Source: Ricordea florida
Taxonomy: Eukaryota; Cnidaria; Anthozoa; Corallimorpharia; Ricordeidae
NCBI GenBank assembly: GCA_949710005.1
Contig: OX453273.1
Location: forward strand, 37,430,538-37,494,537
Direction of reading: 5' to 3'
Length of the DNA stretch: 64,000 bases
Part shown: one piece after another, positions 26,201 through 39,249 of the stretch
Position numbering within the stretch: position 1 is the stretch's first letter
How the letters are laid out: every line of letters begins with the position of its first letter
Notes under the pieces: generated by a model
What the model was told of the DNA's origin: nothing
The model's database searches: none
What the model saw: the letters and a program-made list of their open reading frames with translations, nothing else
Translations under genes and position numbers: made by a program

Positions 26201-29200
26201 ATCATCGCACACTTTGAGATACAAGCATACTCCGTGTTAAACTGTCTCACAATTGTCATACCCTGTGCATTTTCGCCAATACGAATGGTTCTATTGGGAG
26301 TCAAACCACCACCAATAAGTTCACCAGATACTGACAACTGATAGCCATATGCGTTACCGGATTTTCCATCAGTCACCCACAGGACATTACTTCTTTCATC
26401 ATAGGAGACTGAAGAAGCTGTTCCCTCAACAGATAAAGTATTAGAGACGCTAATCCACGAAGGTCGAGGAGACGAAAATGATCTTGTAACACTTGACTTT
26501 GTGACTGAGTATATATTTTTGGAATTTTTGTCACTGATCCAGATGTAATCCCGAGCGATAGCAACTCCTCCTATTTTGACCAATAAAGGGTTTCCTTGGT
26601 TGCCAAGTTGAATGATTTTTTTAACTCCGTTCCCAGGATTAGTAACAACCAACAGCGGTGCTTTTTGTTCGTTACCCGCCACACCATGCATACCGAGTAA
26701 CATCTCGTTGTTTGAGAGTTGAGCAATTCCTTCGACCTTGTAATCATCAAAGAGGCCAGGGGTCAACCACCGTCCGCTTTTATCCATTGACGACAGATCA
26801 TCCAGATGAGGGAATCTCCAGGTGAAGATGGTTTTTAGATAAAGTGAAGACGATCGTCTAAGAGATCGTAAACAGACCTCCTCAGAGCAGTATGGCATCT
26901 CTTGCCAAGGCTTGAAAGTACTTGGGTCAAGACTTTTTTGGCGAAGCTGGATAACGTTGAGGAATTCGGTGATTTTATCTAAGAATCCGTTGACTTTCGT
27001 CACTGTTTCGGCAACTTCGTTGTTATATTTATCAAGATAGGGCTTCACAACGTTACTGAGGTCGCTCGTTTTAGTAAGAAGGCTAAGAATCGGATTTGAC
27101 AACGAAACAGTCACAACCTTCAATTTATCGGCATAATCTGAAGCACTACTTGTTATGGTTTCCAAACCTTGTAGAACACTGTTTATGTCTTTCGTTTTTT
27201 GCCACAATTTATAAGATCGCTTGAGTTTGGTGCGAACGTTCTCAACGGCTTGAACATGATCGACTACAGCATCATCGTAGACACTTTGCATCGATTGAAA
27301 AGTGCTTTCAAGCAAGTCTTCCATTTTCGTTTTTGTATCTTTTGCCTTTTGTATGTAATCAATAATCGGTTTAACCTGTTTTTTTAAATCTTTAATGGAC
27401 CTTTTCTGTAATCCACTTCCACCACCCTGATCTTCACTTTTTCGGCCTGTGATCTCTTCCAGAACGGTCTTTACTTTCTGTACATCATCTTTGACAGAGA
27501 AATTCTTGACCTGCTCAATAAGAAGCTCCAATGTGTTAAAAACCGCAGTAATATTACTAACTCCAAGTTCACAGGTTTGAAGCATATCACTGTATCCACT
27601 TGCTTCCTCAAACGTCTTCGTCAACACGTCTACCTTATCTTTTATAGCGTTTGCCTGGTGGATGAACATCTTGGAAATGCAAGTAACACCTTTGCTACAT
27701 TTTTGCACCTTAAGGTTTTTCCAAGTTTCAGGTACCATACCATAAAGAACTTTAATCTCCTTTCTGAAGTCATTGTATTGATCTCTTACATATGTTCCCA
27801 CCGCCAGGGCTTTCCTAATGCAAGGTCGCGTGCTCTCAATGAATATCAATCTCATTTGATGACAGTCAGGGAGTCTTCCAACGGTGGCAAGAATTGGTGT
27901 AAAATTGTTTGTGAAAGGCTTCAGATTTATTAGGACTGTTATCACTTCACGCACAATGGACATGATGTCTCTCAGTTCTCCTTGAATCTCAAGTATGGGC
28001 TTTTTTAATTCTCTGAACTTTGAGATACTTTTACTGATCAGTTTATCAGCTTCTTCTTTAAAGAAGCCTTCTACTTCTCTTACAACATCATAGCTTCTTA
28101 CTTTCCTAAGGGCGTCCTCCGTAATATTCCTAAACTCGCTGCAAACGTCTTTAAGCCTTTCATCAAAGTCGATTCCGAACGTCTTTCGAATGTCTAGTTT
28201 CTGAACCTCGTCTTGGTAATTCTGTGCCTTGCTTGCGAAATCAATTACATCGTCTGCTGTTATCCTTGCTCTGTTTGCGTATTCCGGGAGATTTTGTAGG
28301 TGCTTTAGGACGCCGTTAACACGAGCTGCCACGTCACGTACTGTATTCAGAAAGCTTTTTTTTGTGTTCAAAATTGATAGGAAGTCGGAAATGATCCGTG
28401 CAACACGAGAAATTTTTCCAACTCTAGCAGATAAATTTTCTTCGTACCATGTTTCAACTTTGGTTATAGCAGATTTCAAGTCCGTTCCAAACGAACTGAT
28501 CTGTGAAGCTAAAGGTCCGATAAAATCTGTGAGTTTAGCTACTGCTTCACGAGCGTTGTATTGAACTCTATCAATGACATCTGCCGAGAAAGCCGTAGCT
28601 TTGACGCATGCTCCATCTACTTTTGATACTGTCCCGTTCGCAAAGTCAACAATCTCGTCCGCCAGATCTTGAATGCCTTTCAGCCTGGTACTGAGATCTT
28701 GCAAAGAATCTGAAACAAGACCTTTAGCAGCTGCGGTGAAATTGCTTTCAATATCACTGATTAAAGTATCAACAAGTGCAGTGAATTTTAACAACTCTGT
28801 CAGAGTGCTTTGAGTTGTATTCTCGACCCTTTGAAGGACCCGAACTCCTTCTGTTTCAACGTATTCTCCAAATGCCTTCAGTTCCTGGGAGGAGTTGAGA
28901 GCCAGTTTATATACTTGACAAATTCGTTGCACATTGATCTCTGCAAACTGCACCACAGCGGGACCAAGTTCTTTGAAGAAAACTGTTATATCGCTTATGG
29001 CCGAGATGTTTAAAACGTTTGAGTCAAGCAGATCCATCACTTTTAGCAAAAACTCTTGAAGCACTTGAGCTGGATTCCCGGAGTTACGGCTTTGCCCTCC
29101 TTCAAACAGCTCCTTAAACAATGTCTTTAGGTCAAACATTTTCCCTGGCATGATTTCTTTAAAAAACGTTTCAAGGTCAAAACCTGGAAGTTGAAACTGC

Positions 29201-32200
29201 CTAACGAAGTCGCCCAGCTTTGAAAGGACTGTTATGAACCTCTGGAAATCCAGTGATTTTAGTTTGAGGTCAAACTTCAATTGCGTCCAGTCAAATCTTA
29301 AACCAAAATTAAACCTACTTCCTCGAAATGGTGGCAAGCCTACATCTAGGCTTGGTAAGCGCAATCTGGGAAATCGCATTCCTTCCAGAAGTTCCAACAG
29401 AGATGACATGTCCAGAAAACGATTAGCATAACGCAGCAAATTTGATGCAACCTGCTGAAACTTCTCAAGAGAAAAAGAGAAGTGAATCGAGAATCTAAAC
29501 GGGAACTGAAGACGGAATCCACTTGGCATCGAGAATCCTAATGACCTAAAAAACTCTCTAATTCTGTCAAGCTGTACATCCACAGAAACTGACCTTAGCG
29601 TCCCAAGAAGATTTCTTATGTCAAATGTTCTAGGGAAATTATGGGGCAAATACTTGGTTATGCCGTTTACTATGTCCAGGATCTTGTCAAGAGCAGAAAT
29701 CACTTTCCTGAAAACTTCATCCACAAAAGTGAGTTTTCCGAGAGCAAACTGTATATTTTTGATCCTGTCCATCAGCCATTTCCAGTCCTTGACGCGCTTC
29801 AGTACATCCTTGGAAAACTCAATTACCTTGCTAATGAGGTTAATTGGTCTTAAAGGTTGAAAAAGATTTTGAACGAACACCACAATTTTGTTAACAAAGT
29901 CTACAAACTTGTCGATATACAATGGCAGGTATCCAGCCAGCTTTCCTTTGACTTTGTTGATCTGCTCGGCAATGATACTTGTTATACTGTCAAACTGCTT
30001 TAGTAGATCATCTCCAGCATCTGCAATGCTGTGAATGAGATCCTTAGGAAAATCATTCTTGAAACTCGCTGATGCTTTGAAAGCAGCTTTACCTTTAACA
30101 ACATCAAAACCGAACTTGAGAATATGGGCTCGGATGTGGGCAAGGTTGTCGAGATTTACTTCAAAGCTTCCTCCAAAAATGCCGATTCTTAGTTTAACTT
30201 GATTGACAAACTGTATAACGGACTCGGCTCCCAGCCATTTACCACCATACGTCTTCACCCAACGTTTGGACGGGCCAAGTGCATACTCTCGAGGCCGAAG
30301 AAATGGAATTAAGGCTCGCTTCCTTCGATGAATATGACTTCGTTGTTTCCGTAAGTAAACGGCCTTAGGATGGTCCCCGTGGTTTTCAAGAAATTCTTTT
30401 ACTGATGAGTCCAACGTCTCACCCTCCCGGGCCTCCCAGAGCGCATGCTCTAAGCCTTGCGTCACTGAATCGCTTAGATGTTGGTGACGATCTATGAAGA
30501 CATCGACAACGGCTGCTTTGACATCACTGTCTTCATCGTGGTACAATGCAGTGATCAGATGATGATCTGTGTGCTGTGGTGGCAGCTTTCGCATGGCGGA
30601 GACAACCGCAGATCGAATACCAGAGTTATCGTGGTTGATATGGTCAAGAATTACTGGAATACCAGATTGGTGCCCAAGATTTCCAAACGCCCAAATGTGA
30701 TCTCGAAGATACGTTTCATGCTCTTGACTCTCAGGGTGATACATGCTTGACTTGTTTTTGTAGCTGTCATGGATCAGTTCAGCTACAACGTCACTCAAGG
30801 TCTCATTATAGCCTGCTTTAACTGCTTTGTCGGTGAGTCCAGCCAAGACTAACATTGCAGTGACTGTGTTGTCATCCCCCCTGTGTCCTCTGGCTGTCAA
30901 GTCGAAGAGAGCGTCAAACAATTGGGAGTGAATCGGGCCTTTGGGTAAGTAGAGGGTACCCACAAGCAATACTTCGAACTCTTCATCTGTAAGAGGCCTC
31001 GGGTAGTCTATCTTGACTGCTTGTGCAAGAACATTCTGCGCTTCAATCTTACCATGACCAGCCAGAGCAGCTATGTAAACAGACCAAGAGGTCAGGTTTT
31101 GGTGGCTTCGATCCTGAACAAGTCGCTTGATGTGTTCGAATACATTTTCGTTGCTTTTGACCATGTACTGCATTTCCATGGAGCAGTCAGCGATATCTCG
31201 CTCCTTTTTGCTCTCGTCAGTAAAGCAGCGCAATACTTCATAAAACCTTCTTGTCTTTCTCTTTCTCTCGTTCTCGTTCTCTTTGCCGATTTCGGACCAC
31301 TTTATCTTATCAGTATCTGTGAACATTAAGCGGTCAGAGGTGAAAGACTTTGCTGTCTTTAGATTTTCTCTTTCGTAACTAGCCGAGCGCTTGGAACGTT
31401 GGTGCTCCTTGTCAGAACACGATCGGAAAGTAAGTCTGCTGTATCCTTTTGTTGACATTCCTATATCTTGTTCGGGAAAGCCCTTGAAGTTGTCGGCCCT
31501 CGGATGTCCCTTCGAAGGCTTAAAGTACGCCTTGGTCGTGCGATGTACTCTTTCTACTCTTCCATCCTTGAAATGAATGTGAGCGTGGTGCTCCGACTGA
31601 ACCTTGTGCTCTCCTCTAACAGGCGTCGCGTCTGGGAATCGGTGGTAGTCGCTATTTGCCCAGGTACGATGCAGATGAGCGTGTGTTTCGTTGGCTGACA
31701 GCACTGTGTACTTAGCATGATACACTCCTGACTCATCTTCCTCGTGTGAACCATACTTTGTGGATTTGTGGATATTTCCCAGATTAAGCTGGAATGCACC
31801 CACGATACCTATAATATCAGGTAAGATTTGCAATGAACTTTGTTTTCAATAACGAAATCGGTAGCACAAGACTATAAAACACTATGATATCTTTCAGTTA
31901 ATACGCGCGCTGTGATTGGTCAATTTAGCGGGCCGTCCTTCACTGTACGGCCCGCGAAATTCAAAAGTTTGTTTTGAGATATAATAAATATCTTACAAAC
32001 CTCGTTTTCTCTGTCCGTACTGTAAGTTACGGATCCTCGTTTTGTCCGCTTGGATTCATGGCCCGCGCACTTCGCGCTTGGGCCATAAATCCGAGCGGAA
32101 AAACTCGGTCCGTAACTTACAGTACGGACCTCAAACTCGGTTAGTAAGAGGTATACATTTACTTCCACTTACAGATTTTAAAACTGGGCTTTGTGGCAGC

Positions 32201-35200
32201 CAATCAGGGCAAAGTGCTGTTCCTGGTACATTTTCATCTCCAGCTTTAAAACAATCTAACTCTAACGTAAAGAACGAGCTTAACACTTCTTTGTGGGATA
32301 GAAATAGAGTTCAACAAGTCGGTAATTTGATTGACAGGAACAATTATCGTTGAACTTCAGTAATACACTATCATGAAATCTAATTGTTTTTAAAATTTTA
32401 ACATTGTGCTCTAGTTAGCATGACTACTTGGTAGTCAGTGAAAAACGAAAACGAACGTGATTTTAAACTCTTACATTTAATGAGCAAGATATGCACAATT
32501 ATACTCTTTATTACCTGTTTGGTGTCCCCAGGAAAAGAGTGAAATTTAAGTCTGCCTATAGCAACAACAACGAAGTATGAATGCAGAAATAAAAACCTTT
32601 CTTAAATGCTGCCACTTCCGGAGATTCCTCAGCTTTGGGAAACAGAACATCTAACACAGCACCGTGTTCTTTCTGCCGGAAGTAAAAAGGCTTTGACAGC
32701 TGTTCTTCAAACTGTTCATCAACAGGGTGAGTAGTGAGAACACGATCGTAACGTACTCGTCTCAAGCGTGGCTGTCTAATGTCCAGTTTAATGAGGTGCG
32801 AGGACGCTCCATTACTATAGTCACGTGACAATGGAGTAACGTCGACCTAAGAAAAACAAAACAAATGTCAAATTCACAAAACTGAGAGAAAGAAAGGATA
32901 AAGGAATTCTCTTAAAAAATTCCGACTTGTTTTATTAGGTACTTAATAATGATTCACTTATCATTTTTATTTTTTGTGTTCAGTTCCTTTGTAGGGTCAA
33001 AGCCGGTGACGATTTTAGTTTTGACTTAATAAAGCCAGCGCTAAATGGAAAAAATCTATACCTCAAAAAGGCTTCGTGTAATTTGGTTCCGCGTAACAAA
33101 TTTAGTACTGAATGTAATAATAGCCTACCCAAGGCCAAAACCTGAGGAGACACAGCAGAATTTCCCATTTAGAAAACATGGTGCATTCTTCAGCGGCGAA
33201 GGTGCCGGGCAAAATGTCGGTTTTCAAAACAATCGCAAAGATCTCGGGTTCTAAAGCGGTTCTCGAAGGATTATGGGATTTGTTGTCTTCGCCAGGAAAT
33301 CCCTTATTGTCATTTTAAAATCAAAAGCTAAGAGTATGGTTAGCTTTTTTAGGTCAATCCGTTATCATTTGAACAAGATCGAAATACACCTCAAAAGACT
33401 TTGTCCAGCACTTTTGCAAGGAATGGATCGAAATACATTCGAAAGACTCCGTCCAAAACTTGGATTTATTAGACACAAATAAAAAAGTAACAGGATGTGA
33501 GAGACCCACAACACAAACAAAGGTTCACTTAGTGGCTAAGTAAAGCAACAGATCTGGTTCAGTAAATCTTTATTAGTTCTGTATGAGCTGATAGCCTGTG
33601 AGTAGGGAACCAATCAGACTGCGCTTTTGCTCATATCCGGGAGTTGTAAAACCAACACTTTTCACCTCTCAGGAGGTAAATAATGCTGAGGCTTCTGGGT
33701 AATCATTGTGCCAGTAAGTTTTGGTTGAAAAATAAGAAAACAAAATGGCGTCAAAACTAGCGAAATATGACCGCCGTCAATTCTCGCTTTGCAGCTTTTT
33801 CCGAGAGGTTTCAGGAGGGAAATTAAGCAAAACATGACCACGCTGAATACGTCGAGCAAGCGGGATCTAAACAATATGGCTAATAAACGACACAGTGAAA
33901 CTGCATATGCAAAATACCGTCTGGTAAGTTCCTTTGTCGTGCGAATTACCGTCATGATCCTCAAAACAACAAAGTGAAGAATGAATACTTCTAAGTTTAC
34001 TCGAAGACGGGTAAGATTTCCGCACAGGTCTCTACTTCATTATGCATGCTGTAGCTGTATTATCTTGGGCATTGTACGCGCAAACTTTACATATTTTTAA
34101 GGAACGAATAGTATATCTACAGCTTGCATAATGAAGTAGGGACCTGTGCGGAAATCTTACCCGAAGACGCCCCAGTGTTGAACACAATATTTCCTTGAAA
34201 AATTCTAGAAGAAATTCGAACATTACAAACTAAAATATTTTACCATTCTTAAGTGAAAAGTAAGCAAAAATATCGTGAAAAGAGCCCGCTGCCAGCCGGT
34301 TGCGTTGTCCCTGGCATCGCTGTCGTGTTTGACTAAGCTCCCTATTGATCAGAGGTTGCTTCATTGGAATATACTAAACTGAATTATCCTCGTCAGTCTT
34401 GGGGAAAAGTGGATTCAACAATATTCTGCCACGGATTTCTGAGATCAATTGTCCAGTATATTTGGACGGGAGCCCATTATATTGACCGCAAAGAAACGCA
34501 AAGCAGTACCTGATTACTACAATTAGATCACGCTTCACTTAACTAGCTATATGTAAAATGCAAACGCCGACACTTATATCTGCTGCCGCCTTAGAATTTT
34601 TCAACAGCAGACTACAAAGTTAAATCAAAATCTAGACATCAAAACTGATCGCGGTTGCTCGATTGATTTTGCCAACTTTTCGTCCGAGTGCAAAGATATA
34701 AAAACGTAAAATTGATTTGAAAGCCAAAATCAATTTAATTTGTTTCCTTCTTGTTCTTTTTTTTTCGTTAGAGAATTTAAAATATTGTCTTTGCCTTTTA
34801 GAGCATCAAGAATTTCATCATCATCATTTATTAGCCTTTTTTTTACAATAAATTTAACGATATACGGCAGGTTGTTAGGCGAGGAGACCTCAGGAAACCA
34901 CCAGGCTTATAAAGAGAGGCCACCTCGACATCGCAATATTATAAGAAATAAGGGCTGCGAAGAAGTGCGGCTAAACTAGTTTAGTAATCTATTTTAATAA
35001 AAACTCTAGCACTTTGTTCTTAAAGACAGAAAAGCTTGACAAATTTGTAATAGATGCAGGAAGACAGTTCCAAATTCTAGGTCCTTGGTGAGAATTGTGA
35101 ATTTCTTGATGTTCGTACGACAGGAATGCACTCGATAATTACTGGCTGTTCTTGTGTAATAACTATGGACTTGACTGTTTGTCATGAACAGATTGTGGAA

Positions 35201-38200
35201 GAGTGGGGGCAGCAAATTATTGTGGTAGCGAAACATAAATTTAGCAGTGTCGAGCGTATTAACTTGGAAAATATCTAGAATTTCCAGTTTGGAGAATAGA
35301 GGAGCAGTATGTGCTCGATATTCTGAATTTGTAATAGCTCGCACAGCCCGCTTTTGGAGAAAGTAAATTCTGTTTAAATTAGATACGTAAGTAGAAGACC
35401 ACGTGGAGTTACAATAAGTAATATAAGGATAAATTAATGTGTAGTACAGCGTGAGTTTGGTCTTACAAGATAAGTAGAAACGCGTCCTGGATAAGATACC
35501 GATTGATTTAGCGATTTGTTTACAGACAAAGTTTATGTGATACTTCCAAATAAGATGTTTGTCTAGGTACACCCCAAGAAATTTAGTTACATTGCTTTGA
35601 ATTAGAGGTTGACCTCCAAAAGAGAGAGAAAAACTATGGTTGAGTTTCCTCTGACTCGGACTAAAGGTAACATAATTTGTCTTTTTGATATTAACTGAGA
35701 GCTTATTGCACCTTAACCAAACATCAATATTTAGTAACTCATTATTAAGCACATTCTCTAAGTAGCTGGGATTAGAGTGTGAAAAAAAGATACTCGTGTC
35801 GTCAGCAAAAAGTAGAAACTCAGTTAACTTGGAGGCTTTAGGAAGATCATTTATATAAAGTATGAAGAATAAGGGGCCTAAAATAGATCCTTGGGGAACT
35901 CCACACTTAATGGTCTGCATTGAGGAACAAGTTTGATTAATTTGAACGAATTGCTGACGGCAAGAAAAGTAGCTTTTTATCCACTGCAGAGCCACATCAC
36001 GGATACCATAGTGCTCCAGCTTAGCGAATAAGATTTGATGATCAAGAGTGTCAAAAGCTTTGGAGAGATCTAGGAAAACACCTATAGTAGTTTCACGCTG
36101 GTCAATTGCCGAAGAGATTCTATTTATCAGATGGATTAGAGCATGGGATGTTGAATAGTTTTTACGAAATCCAAACTGGCAGCGGTATGATATATTATAT
36201 TGTTCGGCGTATTCAATCATGCGATTATACATAACTTTTTCAAAAAATTTGGAAAAATTGGACAACAAGGAAATGGGTCTGTAATTTGTAAAAAGACTAG
36301 GATCATCTGCTTTGTAAATAGGAATCACTTTAGCAATTTTTAGTTTATCAGGAAAGATACCTTTTTGCAAAGACAGGTTTATGATGTTGGCCAGAGGGGC
36401 AGAAATCAGGTGAAATGAGTGTTTAATAACACACATTGAAATATTGTCATAGCCGGGGGCCTTCCCCGAGGCGAACATGCTACAAATGCTTTCCAGTTCA
36501 CAGGGGTCGGTAGGTTGCAGTGTGATAGGAGGATGGTTAACGTCGCCAAAAAAAGAACTAAATGAGGAATTTACGCTGCGTATTGCTCTAGCCAGATTGG
36601 GACCAATATTAGTAAAGTATTTACAGAATTTATCAGCAATTTCCGCAGGATCTTTTATCGTTTTACCCTCAGATGCAAATGATGAGGGCAAAGGTGATTT
36701 ACTTAAATTACGCTTATTTAAAAATAACGTGGAAATATTGGTTCGTCGTTGCGACATTTCTAGTGTTACCTATTACCAAATTAAGTACTTCTGAAAAAAC
36801 CGTTCAAGTGCTGCACATTTAATTTGAAAGTCCAATGATTTTGGTCAGTTTCCATGCACGAGCAAAATGCAAAATTATGATCACCTAGCGGTTATCAATA
36901 ACAGTGACAGCTTCACAAATGTTTCGTAGCAAACTTTTGTTCTCAAAAACCTGGATTGTTAAGTCAATTAAAAGTTTATTACCTATTTGAAAGGTATTAT
37001 TCATCGAAGCACTCATGGATTATAAACTGGCTCAATAGAGAAACGAAGGATTAAAGTAAAACGAAGCCTAAAAATTGTGTGCAAGTTTAGTCACCTGGCG
37101 GGGCGAATGGGCCACGCGCGAGACGAGGAGTGAGAAAAAATATAAGCTTATGCCTTTGGTCATGTTGCGCTTTCTCCCTCTCGTTCGAGCTCGCTTCGCG
37201 CAAAGCGCGAAACGCCACTTTCGTTCCGCTTCCGAGCCTGTCATGAAGACTGAATCAAATTGGAACTATTAGTAGGTACGATTGATGTGACCATTCCCTT
37301 AATCACACAACAGTCTACAAAGTCTTTTTTTTATCTGATATATTGCTGTAAAAGTGGAAATTTTTTTCCTTGAAAACGGTCACAGTTGAACACAGACATC
37401 AACGAGAGACTGCGATTATGCAACAATTATTGTAAACAGCTTAGTTGTCTGCGATGATCTTTCACTTGTCATCTCTTTCTTTCCAGCGCAGTTCACATAT
37501 ATGCAATTTTAAGGTATTCACATTCATAGTGTGTCTTTTTTTGTCAGAAATGTATATTTTTAGCTACCAGGAATATTCGGAAGAAGTCGGGAAGCCTAAG
37601 GGAGAAGTGTTACTGTATTGGGTTTGTTTCTATGTGTTTTGTGGCACGCACATTGACATTCCAATTAGCTGTATTGCTGTCGGTGGCAGTTCATAATACC
37701 CTGATTGAGTGACAATGAGAATGAAGTCAACCAAAGTATTTCAGTCAGGTACACGCATAGTTTTGATTCGTTTCAGCACCTCGTTTTAGCTTGGAGGAAT
37801 GAAAGTGGGATTTAGAACTTCCCGTCACGTGACGAACAAAGATAAGTGTAAAAAAAGTAACACGCTTCTTTTCCGTTTATAATGAAAATGTTTGATCATA
37901 CAAACTATGTATCATTATTGTATTTCCAGCCCCTGGATATGAGCGTTACGGCGCCCGCTGCGATTGGTTCCCTACTCACAGGCTGTTAGTTCAAATACCA
38001 TGACTACAAAAAAGGGCTAAATAAAACATCATGGTTGAAAGATTTGTTGAACCGGACGAGGAGAAAATTCAATTCTTGCTTGAAAACCATTTTTCAAGAT
38101 ATTACAACCAAAGCAAATAAATATGGGATGAAAGTATTCGACGATGGGTTTGCAAATGATATAAGCGAAGTGGGCACAGTCGTCAATTGTTTTTCGAAGA

Positions 38201-39216
38201 GAATTAAACTCTATCGCCGATTTTAAAAAACCTTTGAACCCGTAAACTGACAATTTAATTCATTTCCGACTACTTTCTCCTCTTTTAGTTGTTAGACTGG
38301 TTTGCTAACTCGAAAACATTTGACAATTGCATAATAGAGATGTCCAAGACCGAGGGGAACTTATGTTTTTACAAATTGGCTCGACAACATTCTGGTGCAA
38401 GATATTTTGAAACACATCACGGAAATAAACACACCCTTTGAAAATCAGAATCCATCTTGTACAAGCCTGGTACAATTTGTAGAGCTCATATACGACTTGA
38501 TTTCGTGGAATGATTGTTAAATAGCCGCCTGGTAATCAGTTACGGATCGTTGTTCTGAGTATTGAATAGTGCATAATTATAGAGAGTGCTATTAGCTGTA
38601 TATTCTTTTTTATTATATCTGCAACCCTTGTATATAAGCAAACGCGCGCTCTGATTGGTTCCCGACTCATTGTATATCAGCTCATATACCATTGGCACGG
38701 AAAACGGCCATCATGGAGGGACGATTTCTTGAATTAGACAGGGAGAAATTCAAGTCAAGCTTAAAAATCATACACCAAAAAATACTACCGAAGCAAATAA
38801 ATATGGGATGAAATTATTCGACGGTAAGTGAGCAAATTATATTGCGAAATCGTTTATTACGAACGAAAGTGAAACTCTTACAAACAGCCGCCATTTTGAA
38901 AGAACTGTGAAGCCCGTAAACTGAGTTTTTATTTTATTTCTGCCTACTTTTTCCACTTTAAAATTCTCAAACTAATTTGCTAACTCGAAAAAAAAATTGA
39001 CAAGTGCATTAAAGAGATGTTTAAAAACGAGCCGGACTCGTGTTTGAAACTTTTTTACACATCGGCTTTACAATATGTCGGCTCGACAACATGGTTCAGT
39101 TCAAAAACAATAACAAAGTCAATTCTTGTCGTACAAACTAATTCCAGTGTCTCATAAGCGAGGGTTTAGAGATATAATAAAACAATTATTCCACTCAATC
39201 TCGTCGTATATGAGCT

Positions 39217-39249
<33 letters not shown>

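Noticed and set aside
31809-31833. Met at 31833 as start of a separate single-exon gene
   Set aside because: The codons before 31808 are intronic (acceptor ttatag) and joining to exon 2 recreates a family motif. There is no signal peptide at that Met.
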